A stretch of DNA of 64,000 bases from Micromonospora_I sp040659735 (GTDB lineage: Bacteria > Actinomycetota > Actinomycetes > Mycobacteriales > Micromonosporaceae), in the NCBI RefSeq assembly GCF_040659735.1, contig NZ_JBFANZ010000026.1, positions 13,919 to 77,918 of the forward strand. Direction: 5' to 3'. The notes under the pieces were generated by a model. That model saw only the letters and a program-made list of their open reading frames with translations. It did no database searches and was not told the DNA's origin. How positions within the stretch are numbered: the stretch's first letter is position 1; every line of letters begins with the position of its first letter. Of the stretch, positions 26,279 through 34,988 are shown piece after piece. The translations under genes were made by a program, and so were the position numbers.

Positions 26279-26935
26279 CTAGTCGCGCACCCTGGCCACC
26301 CCGATGGGGCAGCTCATGCCGTTCGGGCCGTGGTTGCAGTAACCGCCGGGGTTCTTGTCCAGGTACTGCTGGTGGGAGTCCTCGGCGTAGAAGTAGTCGC
26401 GCAGCGGGGCGATCTCCGTGGTGATCTCGCCATGCCCGGCGGCCGCCACGACCGGCGCGAACGCCTCCCGTGACGCCTGCGCGGTCGCGAGCTGCTCATC
26501 ACCGGTCGTGTAGATCGTGGAGCGGTACTGCGTGCCGACGTCGTTGCCCTGACGCATGCCCTGCGTCGGGTCGTGGTTCTCCCAGAACACCTTGAGCAGG
26601 TCCTCGTAGCTGATCCGCGCCGGGTCGTAGACGACCTGGACCACCTCGGCGTGACCGGTGAGGCCCGAGCAGGTCTCCTCGTACGTCGGGTTGGGGGTCT
26701 GTCCGCCGGCGTAGCCGGCCGAGGTGGAGAGCACCCCCGGCAGCGTCCAGAACAGTCGCTCGGCGCCCCAGAAGCAGCCCATGCCGAAGACGGCGACCTG
26801 GGCGCCTTCGGGCCACGGTCCCTTCAGCGGGGTGCCCAGGACGGCGTGCCGGTCGGTGACGGGAATCGGGGTGGACCGGCCCGGCAGGACCTGGTCCGGG
26901 GACGGCATGGTTGGCGTGATGTGCCGCAAGAACAC
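26279..26935 (-). CDS. msrA: peptide-methionine (S)-S-oxide reductase
   Basis: MsrA of 218 residues reduces methionine-S-sulfoxide in proteins and free methionine. The catalytic motif GMGCFWGAER places the nucleophile at C54. EVVQVVYDPARISYEDLL and DSHQQYLDKNPGGYCNHG with a C-terminal resolving cysteine are typical. The start is the GTG at 26933-26935, because AGGAG lies just upstream and the N-terminus VFLRHITPTMP is the usual one; the frame continues upstream without coding features. No msrB is nearby. A repeat copy lies upstream and a structured RNA downstream. Confidence 0.95.
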   Translation of the reverse strand: MFLRHITPTMPSPDQVLPGRSTPIPVTDRHAVLGTPLKGPWPEGAQVAVFGMGCFWGAERLFWTLPGVLSTSAGYAGGQTPNPTYEETCSGLTGHAEVVQVVYDPARISYEDLLKVFWENHDPTQGMRQGNDVGTQYRSTIYTTGDEQLATAQASREAFAPVVAAAGHGEITTEIAPLRDYFYAEDSHQQYLDKNPGGYCNHGPNGMSCPIGVARVRD

Positions 26936-27041
26936 GGTGTCTCCTCTCGTACATCTCCAGGATGCACCTCTCGCGGCGTACAACGCCGCGGCGGCCGCCA
27001 TCCTTACCGGCAGCGCGGCGGTCGGCCACTCCGGCGCCGTG

Positions 27042-27124
27042 TGGATCAAGGACTTTCGCGCCGATCAAGGGCGTATTCACACGATTGGTGATCAGCTAGC
27101 GTGAATTTGTCCTTGATCGACGGG
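27042..27124 (+). repeat. dispersed palindromic repeat, copy B
   Basis: Has GATCAAGGACTTTCGCG, then CGATCAAGGGCGTATTCAC, then GATTGGTGATC and GTGAATTTGTCCTTGATCG. The two arms pair over about 19 bp with three mismatches. It lies between the HIT gene stop and the msrA start, both on the minus strand. It matches copy C base for base over most of its left half. Confidence 0.85.
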
Positions 27125-27138
27125 GCGGACGACGGGTG

Positions 27139-27558
27139 CTACCGATCGGGGACGGCGGCGGCGATCTGTGCGGCGTAGGTGCGGGCCTCGTCGTCGGAGT
27201 CGTACTTCCTGCGCGGCCAGAAGAACCCGCGCAGGCCGTCGCCCTTGGTGCGGGGTACGACGTGGGTGTGCAGGTGCGGCACCGACTGGGACACGTTGTT
27301 GTTCATCGCCACGAACGTGCCGCCCGCCGCCAGCCCGGTCTCGACCGCGACCGCGAGCCGCTGCACGAGGCCGAAGTAGGTCCCGATCGACCCGGCCGGC
27401 AGATCGGTCAGGGTCGGCACGTGGGGGCGGGGCACGACCAGCACGTGTCCCCGGAACACCGGCCGGGTGTCGAGGAACGCCATCCCGGCCGGCTCGTCGG
27501 CGACCAGAAACGCCGGGAGCTGGCCGGACACGATGTCGCAGAACACGCACGCCGTCAC
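27139..27558 (-). CDS. HIT-family hydrolase
   Basis: A histidine-triad protein of 139 residues: FCDIV at the N-terminus, RGHVLVVPRPHV in the middle, and the catalytic HLHTHVVP with H95, H97 and H99. HIT proteins hydrolyse or transfer nucleotide groups (AMP-N or AMP-O bonds). The C-terminal FFWPRRKYDSDDEARTYA is a familiar actinobacterial tail. The GTG start is supported by TAGTCT on the minus strand (plus 27565-27570), 6 nt upstream. It is divergent from metB, whose own -10 lies about 50 bp away. Confidence 0.92.
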   Translation of the reverse strand: MTACVFCDIVSGQLPAFLVADEPAGMAFLDTRPVFRGHVLVVPRPHVPTLTDLPAGSIGTYFGLVQRLAVAVETGLAAGGTFVAMNNNVSQSVPHLHTHVVPRTKGDGLRGFFWPRRKYDSDDEARTYAAQIAAAVPDR

Positions 27559-27631
27559 CCCGGCAGACTATGCCGCCCGACTTGGGCTCGCCCCCGGCGA
27601 GATCCGCGAGCCATGCCCTAGCCTCGGTTCC

Positions 27632-28774
27632 ATGAAATACGGCTTCGAGACTCTCGCCATCCACGCCGGCCAGAAGCCGGAGGCCCGGACCGGGGCGGTG
27701 GTGCCGCCGATCTACCAGACGAGCACCTACGCGCAGGACGCGGTGGGGTCGCCGCGGGAGGGCTACGAGTACAGCCGCTCGGGGAACCCGACGCGGGATG
27801 CGCTCCAGGAGTGCCTGGCGGCACTCGAAGGGGGACGGCGCGCGCTCACCTTCGCCAGTGGCCTCGCCGCGGAGGACACGCTGCTGCGCGCGGTCTGCCG
27901 CCCCGGTGACCACGTGGTGATCCCCGATGACGCGTACGGCGGCACCTACCGCCTCTTCGCCCGCGTCGCCGAGCGGTGGGGGGTGACCTGGACCGCGGCG
28001 AAGGTCTCCGACGTCGACGCGGTGCGGGCCGCCGTGGAGCCGGGACGGACGAAGATCATCTGGACCGAGACGCCGACCAACCCCCTTCTCGGCATCGCCG
28101 ACATCGCCGCCCTGTCGTCGGTGGCGCACGACGCCGGCGCCCTGCTGGTCGTCGACAACACGTTCGCCTCGCCCTACCTGCAGCAGCCCATCGCGCACGG
28201 CGCCGACGTCGTGGTCCACTCCACCACCAAATACGTCGGCGGGCACTCCGACGTGGTCGGTGGCGCGCTGATCGCGGCGGACGCCGCCCTCGGCGACGAA
28301 CTCGCCTACCACCAGAACGCGATGGGCGCGATCAACGGGCCGTTCGACGCGTGGCTGACGCTGCGGGGTGTGAAGACCCTCGGGGTACGGATGGACCGGC
28401 ACTGCGACAACGCCGAGCGGATCGCCGACTACCTCAGCCGGCACGGCTCGGTGGCGCAGGTGATCTATCCGGGGCTGCCCGACCACCCCGGCCACGAGAC
28501 CGCCGCGAAGCAGATGCGGCGCTTCGGCGGCATGATCTCGTTCCGCGCGGCCGGTGGCGAGGCGCACGCGGTCGAGATCTGCAACCGGACCCGCGTGTTC
28601 GTGCTCGCCGAGTCGCTCGGCGGGGTGGAGTCGCTGATCGAACATCCGGGCCGGATGACGCACGCCAGCGCCGCCGGGTCGCCTCTTGAAGTGCCGGCGG
28701 ATCTCGTGCGATTGTCGGTCGGCATCGAGACCGCCGATGACCTCCTCGCCGACCTGGAGCAGGCGGTCGGCTGA
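27632..28774 (+). CDS. metB: cystathionine gamma-synthase / gamma-lyase
   Basis: A Cys/Met-metabolism PLP enzyme of 380 residues. The PLP lysine is K200 in HSTTKYVGGHSDVVGG; YEYSRSGNPTRDALQ and LLVVDNTFASPYLQQP complete the site. The family includes cystathionine gamma-synthase and gamma-lyase, and some actinobacterial members do both. With cbs at 22575, cysteine could be made from homocysteine. The ATG at 27632 is chosen because TAGCCT (27619-27624) lies 7 nt upstream (leaderless); the frame upstream overlaps the HIT gene and is not coding. Confidence 0.94.
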   Translation: MKYGFETLAIHAGQKPEARTGAVVPPIYQTSTYAQDAVGSPREGYEYSRSGNPTRDALQECLAALEGGRRALTFASGLAAEDTLLRAVCRPGDHVVIPDDAYGGTYRLFARVAERWGVTWTAAKVSDVDAVRAAVEPGRTKIIWTETPTNPLLGIADIAALSSVAHDAGALLVVDNTFASPYLQQPIAHGADVVVHSTTKYVGGHSDVVGGALIAADAALGDELAYHQNAMGAINGPFDAWLTLRGVKTLGVRMDRHCDNAERIADYLSRHGSVAQVIYPGLPDHPGHETAAKQMRRFGGMISFRAAGGEAHAVEICNRTRVFVLAESLGGVESLIEHPGRMTHASAAGSPLEVPADLVRLSVGIETADDLLADLEQAVG

Positions 28775-28856
28775 GCTCGTGGATCATTATTCCGGGCGGG
28801 GCGCGAGCTCCGCCCTCGCACAGCTACATACGCATAGGCCCAATGGGGAGGTGGCC

Positions 28857-30251
28857 GTGCAGGACATCGTGCCGACCTGGGTGGGTGCGACCGCCAGGCA
28901 GATCGCCCGAGCGGTTCGCCGCGGTGACACGTCGGCCACCCGCGTGGTCGCCGATCACCTCGACCACATCGCGGTGGCCGATCCGGCGCTGTCGGCGTTC
29001 CGCGCGGTCCGCGGCGGCGAGGCGATCGTCGAGGCCGAGAAGGTCGACGAGCAGGACGACCTGGCCAACCTGCCGCTGGCCGGGGTGCCCGTGGCGGTCA
29101 AGGAGAACGCGCCCGTCGCCGGGCTGCCGACCTGGAACGGCTCGGCGGCCGCACGCAGCCCCGTTGCCGAGGAGGATCACGAGATCGTCCGCCGGCTCCG
29201 TGGCGCCGGCGCGGTCGTCGTCGGCGTGACCCGGATGCCGGAGCTGGGAGCCTGGGCGCTGACCGACGACGAGACGGCCGTGACGCGCAACCCGTGGCGC
29301 ACCGACCGTACGCCGGGGGGTTCCTCCGGCGGGGCGGCCGCCGCCGTCGCCTCGGGCATGGTGCCGTTCGCGCACGGCAACGACGGCTTCGGTTCGGTCC
29401 GGATCCCGGCCGCCTGTTGCGGCCTGGTCGGACTCAAGCCGGGCAGCGGGGTGGTGCCGGCCCGGCTCGGCGCGGACAGTTGGCTCGGCATGTTCGAAAA
29501 CGGCGTCCTCGCCACGACCGTGGCCGACGCGACGCTCGGTTTCTCCGTGCTCGCCGGGCGGCGCCCGGACAAGCTGGTCGAGCCGCAGCGGCTGCGGGTC
29601 GCCGTCTCGCTGCGCTCGCCGGTGCTGGGCGTCCGCGCCGACCGTCCCAACCGCGACGCGGTCGCCGCCGCGGCGCGACTGCTCGTCGGCGCCGGGCACG
29701 GCGCGGTCGCCGTCGACCCGGCCTACCCGCCGTCGCTCGGCCCGCGTGGCCTCTTCACCTGGTTCGCGGGCGTGGCCCACGACGCCCAGCACGCGCAGCT
29801 CGACCGCCGGACGCTGCAGCGGCGGACCCGCCGGCACATCGCGCTGGGGGAGTGGGCGGAGCGTCGCGGGTACGTCCGTGAGGCCGACCGGACGGCCTGG
29901 CGGGAACAGGCCATCGGCTTCTTCACCGATCAGAACGTGGATCTGCTGCTCACCCCGGCGCTCGCCGCCGCGCCGCCGCCGGCGGTGCACTGGTCGCGCC
30001 GCTCGTGGGTGGCCAACATGCTGAGCAACATCCGCTACGCGCCGTATGCGGCGCCGTGGAACATCGCCGGGCTGCCGGGGATCGTGGTGCCGATGGGGCT
30101 CCGGCCGGACGGGCTGCCGCTCGGCGTGCAGTTGATCGGTCCGCCCGGCTCGGAGCTGCTGCTGCTCGCCGTCGCCGGACAGTTCGAGCTGGCCGCGCCG
30201 TGGGTCCGCCATGCGCCCGGCTGGCCCCGGGTGCCGACGCCGGCCGGCTGA
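28857..30251 (+). CDS. amidase signature enzyme
   Basis: This 464-residue member of the amidase-signature family uses a Ser-cisSer-Lys triad. K82 is in VAVKENAPVAG, the cis-serine in TPGGSSGGAAAAVASG (S156/S157), and the nucleophile S180 in DGFGSVRIPAACCG. The usual GGGS before the nucleophile reads GFGS here. Many relatives are GatA-like or nonspecific amidases; the substrate is unknown. The GTG at 28857 is taken as start because GGGGAGG precedes it by 5 nt; a GTG six bases upstream is also possible. It lies on its own after metB. Confidence 0.9.
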   Translation: MQDIVPTWVGATARQIARAVRRGDTSATRVVADHLDHIAVADPALSAFRAVRGGEAIVEAEKVDEQDDLANLPLAGVPVAVKENAPVAGLPTWNGSAAARSPVAEEDHEIVRRLRGAGAVVVGVTRMPELGAWALTDDETAVTRNPWRTDRTPGGSSGGAAAAVASGMVPFAHGNDGFGSVRIPAACCGLVGLKPGSGVVPARLGADSWLGMFENGVLATTVADATLGFSVLAGRRPDKLVEPQRLRVAVSLRSPVLGVRADRPNRDAVAAAARLLVGAGHGAVAVDPAYPPSLGPRGLFTWFAGVAHDAQHAQLDRRTLQRRTRRHIALGEWAERRGYVREADRTAWREQAIGFFTDQNVDLLLTPALAAAPPPAVHWSRRSWVANMLSNIRYAPYAAPWNIAGLPGIVVPMGLRPDGLPLGVQLIGPPGSELLLLAVAGQFELAAPWVRHAPGWPRVPTPAG

Positions 30252-30319
30252 CCCGGTCGGCGCCGCAGCCCGGACGAGCAGCGGATGGTCGCGGACGCAT
30301 GATCGTTTAGCGTGTGTCG

Positions 30320-31168
30320 ATGCTCTGTGAAACCTGCGGCGGCAGGGTGCCGCCGGCCCGGCGTGAGTGCGGCACCTGCCACACCCCCGTGGGCGCGCCG
30401 GCACTGCGCGCCGGGGTGCGCACCCGCGCCGTACGGGGCGTCGGGGTGGCGGCCTCCGTGGCGGTCGTCGGCGTGCTCGTCGCCGACCTCGCGCGTGCGC
30501 TCTGGCCACTGGCCGGCGGGCGCATGGCCGAGCGGGCCGTGCTCACCGGTCATCGTGCGCTGTTCGAACTGGCGCAGCTCGTCGAGCTGATCATCCCCGT
30601 GCTCCACGTCGGCACCGTGATCGTCGCCGGAGTGTTGGTGATCATCTGGTTGTATCGCGCCCGCACCAACCTGGAGGCCTTTCCCGGCGCCAGTCCCACG
30701 CTCTCCGGCGGATGGGCCATCGCCGGCTGGTTCGTGCCCTTCGCGAACCTCGTCATCCCGTGCCGGGTGATGGTCAGCATCGCGCGGGACAGCGTGCGGC
30801 GCTCCCGTACTCCGTGGCTGGTCGGAATCTGGTGGCCGAGCTGGCTCGTCTACTGGCTGGTGGCAGGGCGGATCGACCGTCGTGATGCCCGGGACTACCC
30901 CCTTCTGATGGCCGAGCCGGCCAGCCCGGCCGACTACCGCACGTATGTCGACCACTACGCCGCTGCGCTCGGAAGTGAGCTCATGCTTCTGCCGGCGGGC
31001 GGGGTCGCCGCCGCCGCGCTGATCATCCTGATCCGGCGGATCTCCGTGGCGCAGGAGGCCCGGATCGCCCGTGGTGCGACCGGTCCGGTGCCGCCGGGCA
31101 TGACGGTCCCCGCGCCAACGGTGCCGGGTGGGGCGCCGACCGGCGGTGATGCGACGATCGGGGCATGA
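30320..31168 (+). CDS. DUF4328 membrane protein with zinc ribbon
   Basis: This 282-residue protein begins with a zinc ribbon (LCETCGG and RECGTCHTP). Membrane segments fall near 38-58, 92-115, 150-165 and 215-235. The DUF4328 signature is seen in WLYRARTNLEAFPGASP and GWAIAGWFVPFANLVIP, with SRTPWLVGIWWPSWL after it. The function is unknown. ATG at 30320 fits best, since TAGCGT (30308-30313) lies 6 nt before it (leaderless); a GTG two codons upstream would be the alternative. The stop overlaps the ilvA ATG (ATGA), so ilvA is probably coupled to it. Confidence 0.85.
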   Translation: MLCETCGGRVPPARRECGTCHTPVGAPALRAGVRTRAVRGVGVAASVAVVGVLVADLARALWPLAGGRMAERAVLTGHRALFELAQLVELIIPVLHVGTVIVAGVLVIIWLYRARTNLEAFPGASPTLSGGWAIAGWFVPFANLVIPCRVMVSIARDSVRRSRTPWLVGIWWPSWLVYWLVAGRIDRRDARDYPLLMAEPASPADYRTYVDHYAAALGSELMLLPAGGVAAAALIILIRRISVAQEARIARGATGPVPPGMTVPAPTVPGGAPTGGDATIGA

Positions 31169-32388
31169 CGGAGCTCGTCGGTCTCGCCGACATCGTGGCC
31201 GCGCGCGACCTGCTCGCCGGCGTGGTCCGGACCACCCCACTGGAGCCGTCCCGGCCGTTGACCGCCGCGCTTGACGGCCCGGCGTGGCTGAAATGCGAGA
31301 ACATGCAGCGCGCCGGGTCCTACAAGGTGCGTGGCGCGTACACGCGGATCGCCGGGCTGTCGGCGGAGGAACGCGCGCGCGGCGTGGTGGCCGCGAGCGC
31401 GGGCAATCACGCGCAGGGCGTCGCCCTCGCCGCCGGGCTGCTCGGCGCCGCGTCGACCGTCTTCATGCCGGTGGGCGCGCCGCTGCCGAAGGTCGCGGCC
31501 ACCAAGGGGTACGGCGCGCAGATCGAACTCGTCGGGAGCACCGTCGACGAGTCGCTGGTCGCGGCGCAGGATTTCGCCGAGCGCACCGGCGCGGTCTTCA
31601 TCCATCCGTTCGACCATCCCGACGTGATCGCCGGGCAGGGCACCGTCGCGTTGGAGATCCTCGAACAGTGTCCCGACGTGCGGACGATCGTCGCCGGCGT
31701 CGGCGGCGGTGGGCTCATCTCCGGCATCGCCGTGGCCGCGAAGGCGCTCCGCCCCGACATCCGGGTGATCGGGGTGCAGGCCGCCGACGCGGCCGCCTAC
31801 CCGCCCTCGCTGCTGGCGGGGGCGCCGGTCCGGCTGCCTTCGTACGCCACGATCGCCGACGGGATCGCGGTCGGCTGCCCCGGCGAGCTGACCTTCGCGC
31901 ACGTCAGCAAGCTCGTCGACGAGGTCGTGACGGTCTCCGAGGAGGACATCTCGCGGGCGCTGCTGATGCTGCTCGAGCGGGGCAAGCAGGTTGTCGAGCC
32001 GGCCGGCGCGGTGGGGGTCGCGGCGCTGCTCGCGGGTGCCGTGCGCGTCGAGACGCCGGTGGTGGCCGTGCTCTCCGGCGGCAACATCGACCCGCTGCTG
32101 CTGCTGCGGGTCATCGAGCACGGGCTTGCCGCGGCGGGACGCTACCTGCGGTTCACGGTGCGCTGCGCGGACCGGCCGGGGCAGTTGGCGTCGCTGCTCA
32201 GCCAGATCGCGGAGCACCGGGCCAACGTGGTCGACGTGGAGCACCAGCGGCAGAACCCGCACCTGCGCCTCGGCGAGGTGGAGGTGGCGCTCTCGGTGGA
32301 GACGCGCGGCGCGGAGCATTCCGACAGACTCATCAGCGCGCTGCGGGGCAGCGGTTACGCTGTCACCTTCGCCGCCCAGTCCCGCTGA
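31165..32388 (+). CDS. ilvA: threonine ammonia-lyase
   Basis: This PLP enzyme of 407 residues converts threonine to 2-oxobutanoate and ammonia, the entry step of isoleucine synthesis or threonine breakdown. The PLP lysine is K54 in AGSYKVRGAYT; SAGNHAQGVALAA and AGVGGGGLISG are the other cofactor loops. The C-terminus (about 325-402) is a single ACT-like domain (RFTVRCADRPGQLASLL), the layout of the shorter biosynthetic/catabolic type. It overlaps the DUF4328 stop by 4 bp. Confidence 0.95.
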   Translation: MTELVGLADIVAARDLLAGVVRTTPLEPSRPLTAALDGPAWLKCENMQRAGSYKVRGAYTRIAGLSAEERARGVVAASAGNHAQGVALAAGLLGAASTVFMPVGAPLPKVAATKGYGAQIELVGSTVDESLVAAQDFAERTGAVFIHPFDHPDVIAGQGTVALEILEQCPDVRTIVAGVGGGGLISGIAVAAKALRPDIRVIGVQAADAAAYPPSLLAGAPVRLPSYATIADGIAVGCPGELTFAHVSKLVDEVVTVSEEDISRALLMLLERGKQVVEPAGAVGVAALLAGAVRVETPVVAVLSGGNIDPLLLLRVIEHGLAAAGRYLRFTVRCADRPGQLASLLSQIAEHRANVVDVEHQRQNPHLRLGEVEVALSVETRGAEHSDRLISALRGSGYAVTFAAQSR

Positions 32389-32412
32389 CGGAGACCGGGC
32401 GCTGATGCGGAG

Positions 32413-32448
32413 GTGGCCCCTGGTATGCGCGGCATACTCCGGGGCCAC
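32413..32448 (+). terminator. hairpin after ilvA
   Basis: GTGGCCCC (32413-32420) pairs with GGGGCCAC (32441-32448), and an inner GTATGC/GCATAC stem extends it. It lies between the convergent ilvA and greA genes and probably serves both. Confidence 0.7.
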
Positions 32449-32467
32449 ATCTGCGAGATTGCGGAGG

Positions 32468-32968
32468 TCAGCTGCCGAAGGGGGCGAACTTGACCACCGT
32501 CACCTTGATGTCGGCGCCGCTGGGCGCCGTGTAGGTGACGGTCTGTCCGGGGCGCGCGCCGAGGATCGCCTTGCCGAGCGCCGACTCCGGGCTGTAGACG
32601 GTGAGGTCGGTGGTGGCGGCGATTTCCCGCGACCCGAGCAGGAACGTCTCGGTGTCGTCCGTGTCGTCGTCGAAGTGGATGGTGACGACGGTGCCGGGCG
32701 CGACCTTATCGGCGTTGGGGGCCTCGCCGACCTGGGCGACGCGCAGCAGCTCCTGCAGGTAACGGATGCGCCCCTCCGCCTTGCCCTGCTCTTCGCGGGC
32801 GGCGTGGTAGCCGCCGTTCTCGCGCAGGTCGCCCTCCTCGCGGCGGGCGTTGATCTCCGCGGCGATCGCGGGGCGATTGGCGATCATCTCGTTGAGCTCG
32901 GCCTGCAGCCGGTCGTACGCGTCCTGGGACAGCCACGTGGTGGGGGCACCCTTGTCAGTCGTGGACAC
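32468..32968 (-). CDS. greA: transcription elongation factor GreA
   Basis: GreA of 166 residues rescues backtracked RNA polymerase by stimulating transcript cleavage. The N-terminal coiled coil carries NARREEGDLRENGGYHAAREEQ, where the acidic tip D/E residues reach the active site. The C-terminal FKBP-like domain ends in YTAPSGADIKVTVVKFAPFG. The GTG at 32968 follows an AGGAG site and is preferred to the ATG five codons upstream. Monocistronic by appearance, converging on ilvA. Confidence 0.96.
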   Translation of the reverse strand: MSTTDKGAPTTWLSQDAYDRLQAELNEMIANRPAIAAEINARREEGDLRENGGYHAAREEQGKAEGRIRYLQELLRVAQVGEAPNADKVAPGTVVTIHFDDDTDDTETFLLGSREIAATTDLTVYSPESALGKAILGARPGQTVTYTAPSGADIKVTVVKFAPFGS

Positions 32969-33079
32969 AGACGATCTCCTCATGCGGGTTACGCGGTGAA
33001 CAAAAGGCGAATTACCAACGTACCAGTGACCCTCACCACCAAGCGGCGGTGAACGGTCACGGAGTAGCCGTTCGGCCGA

Positions 33080-33514
33080 TCACTGGATCGGTCGGCAGCG
33101 CAACACTTCGCCGATCAGCGGACGGGCGGTGGTGGCGAGCCGGTGCGAGACGACCGGGGTCCGCTCGCCGGGCGCCGCGGTCACCCGGACCTTCTCGAGG
33201 CCGACCTCCGCGCCGTCGCGGGAGCGCGCCCGCAGCATGCAGTCCGCCGACCCGCCGGGCGGCACCGTGACCTGGAAGGTCACCAGGATCTGCGAGTCCG
33301 TGATCTCCGTGTAGGTGATCACCTTCGCCTGGTAGTTCGGGTCGCCGTGCTGCTGGTAGAGCCGGACCATGACCGCCGCGCCGAGCACCACCACGGGAAC
33401 CAGTAACAGCGCGACGAGCCAGGGGCGCCGCCGCTGCGGCGCGCGCCGCCGCCCGTACCGGCCGGGTGGGAACACCGGCGGGTGCGTGGGGGTTGTGGCG
33501 TGCGTCTCGGTCAC
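33080..33514 (-). CDS. DUF4307 membrane protein with a TTA codon
   Basis: This 144-residue actinobacterial protein has a proline/arginine-rich cytoplasmic N-terminus and one membrane helix (about 32-50, WLVALLLVPVVVLGAAVMV). An extracellular DUF4307 domain follows, with VITYTEITDSQILVTFQVT and two cysteines (ADCMLRAR and VLRCRPI). Function unknown. Leucine 37, in the membrane helix, is encoded by TTA (plus 33404-33406), so its synthesis would need tRNA-Leu(UAA). It is divergent from mca, the usual order in actinobacteria. The GTG start has GGAG a few bases upstream. Confidence 0.9.
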   Translation of the reverse strand: MTETHATTPTHPPVFPPGRYGRRRAPQRRRPWLVALLLVPVVVLGAAVMVRLYQQHGDPNYQAKVITYTEITDSQILVTFQVTVPPGGSADCMLRARSRDGAEVGLEKVRVTAAPGERTPVVSHRLATTARPLIGEVLRCRPIQ

Positions 33515-33659
33515 CGGCTCCGGGCTCCTGCGGTTCTTGTCGGCACCATCGGTGAGAATGGCAGAGTCCATCTTCGCAGCCGGTGTCCGCGACGAGTCCG
33601 GCAGGTCAGCCGGTCGGGCGCGGATCGCCCGGCAACGGCACGGATGAGGGAGCAACCCG

Positions 33660-34541
33660 TTGGCAGAGCAACTGCGCCTCATGGCCGTCCACGCGCACCC
33701 CGACGACGAGTCGAGCAAGGGCGCGGCGACGACCGCGAAGTACGTCGCGGAGGGCGTCCAGGTGCTGGTCGTGACGTGCACCGGCGGGGAGCGGGGCAGC
33801 GTCCTCAATCCCAAGCTCGACCGCCCCGACGTGTGGGAGAACATCGCGGAGATCCGCCGCGCGGAGATGGACGCCGCCCGGGCCATCCTCGGCATCGAGC
33901 AGGCCTGGCTCGGCTTCGTCGACTCCGGGCTGCCCGAGGGCGATCCGCTGCCGCCGCTGCCGGAAGGCTGCTTCGGGCTGGAGGACCCCCGGGTCGCGGC
34001 CGGGCCGCTCGTGCGGCTGATGCGCGAGTTCCGTCCGCACGTCGTCACCACCTACGACGAAGACGGCGGTTACCCGCACCCGGACCACATCATGTGCCAC
34101 AACGTCACCGTGGCGGCCTTCGAGGCGGCCGGCGACCCCACCCGCTTCCCGGAGCTGGGCGCGGTGTGGCAGCCGCTGAAGCTCTACTACGACGTGGGCT
34201 TCTCGAAGGGCAAGATCATGGCCCTGCACGAGGAGATGCTCGCCGCGGGTCTCGAATCGCCCTACCTCGACTGGTTGAAGCGGTGGGACGACCGACCCGA
34301 CAAGGGCGAGCGGATCACGACGCGGGTTCCCTGCGCCGAATACTTCCCGGTCCGCGACGACGCGCTGCGCGCCCACGCCACCCAGGTCGACCCCGACGGT
34401 TTCTGGTTCCACGTGCCGATGGAGGTGCAGAAGCGGGCCTGGCCGACCGAGGACTTCCAGCTGGCGCGCTCGCTGGTCGAGTCGGAGCTGCCCGAGTCCG
34501 ACCTGTTCGCCGGCGTACGGGAGACCGTGCGCTCCGCCTGA
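33660..34541 (+). CDS. mca: mycothiol S-conjugate amidase
   Basis: This 293-residue zinc amidase of the PIG-L/LmbE fold cleaves mycothiol-toxin conjugates, releasing a mercapturic acid and GlcN-Ins for recycling. Zinc ligands lie in HAHPDDES (H13, D16) and in YPHPDHIMCH. TCTGGERGSVLNPKLDRPD and RVPCAEYFPVRDDALRAHATQ distinguish Mca from the related deacetylase MshB. It shows that the organism makes mycothiol, an actinobacterial thiol. The start is TTG at 33660, preceded by GAGGGAG; no ATG or GTG lies at the right place. Confidence 0.95.
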   Translation: MAEQLRLMAVHAHPDDESSKGAATTAKYVAEGVQVLVVTCTGGERGSVLNPKLDRPDVWENIAEIRRAEMDAARAILGIEQAWLGFVDSGLPEGDPLPPLPEGCFGLEDPRVAAGPLVRLMREFRPHVVTTYDEDGGYPHPDHIMCHNVTVAAFEAAGDPTRFPELGAVWQPLKLYYDVGFSKGKIMALHEEMLAAGLESPYLDWLKRWDDRPDKGERITTRVPCAEYFPVRDDALRAHATQVDPDGFWFHVPMEVQKRAWPTEDFQLARSLVESELPESDLFAGVRETVRSA

Positions 34542-34590
34542 TCCGGCGGGAGCTACCGTTGAGGCCACGCCCCCACATCGGAGGATTCCC

Positions 34591-34824
34591 ATGCTGACCG
34601 CTGCGCAGGTGCTCGCGGTAAACAACTTCGGTGACACCCGGTCGGGTGGGTTGGCCGGCCCGATGGGGCTCTTCCTCATCCTGCTGCTCACCGCCGCGAC
34701 GGTGTTCCTGATCCGCAACATGAACCGCCGGCTGCGCCGCCTTCCGGACCGGTTCCCCGGTCAGGGGCCGGAGGAGCCGGCGGAGGGCGCCGTCCTGCGC
34801 CGCGCCGACGGCGATCCGCGCTGA
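34591..34824 (+). CDS. small single-pass membrane protein
   Basis: A 77-residue protein with one membrane helix (about 25-43, GLFLILLLTAATVFLI) followed by a basic patch NMNRRLRRLPDRF and an acidic, proline-containing tail. Typically encoded right after mca in actinobacteria; function unknown. The ATG follows a CGGAGGAT ribosome-binding site. Good codon bias supports a real gene. Confidence 0.8.
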   Translation: MLTAAQVLAVNNFGDTRSGGLAGPMGLFLILLLTAATVFLIRNMNRRLRRLPDRFPGQGPEEPAEGAVLRRADGDPR

Positions 34825-34913
34825 CCCGAAGCCTTCTTCCGCCGCTTTGACCTGCGTCGCAATCGGTACGGCAGGGCACGGTTCGGCTAAACCGGCCCTG
34901 CGACCACTGTTGC

Positions 34914-34936
34914 GCCAAACCGGTTTGGCTTAGCCT
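34914..34936 (+). promoter_or_regulatory. palindromic operator abutting the -10 of the GGDEF-EAL gene
   Basis: GCCAAACCGGTTTGGC (34914-34929) is a perfect 16-bp palindrome. TAGCCT at 34931-34936 is a good -10 hexamer, so the palindrome fills the spacer up to one base from it, the place where a repressor would block polymerase. A related half-site, GGCTAAACCGGCC, lies about 30 bp upstream. The regulator is not identifiable in this window. Confidence 0.5.
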
Positions 34937-34988
34937 TCCGCCGGGGGGACCAAAAGTTCCCACGACCGCGCGCGGAAGGGGGGCGACG

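Noticed and set aside
23968..27124. Composite transposon bounded by repeat copies A and B
   Set aside because: The copies are in direct orientation, only about 85 bp, degenerate, and no transposase or target duplication lies between or beside them; the enclosed genes are housekeeping.
27092..28663. 523-residue minus-strand frame across HIT and metB
   Set aside because: It is a shadow of metB and the HIT gene in other frames; both of those carry full catalytic motifs.
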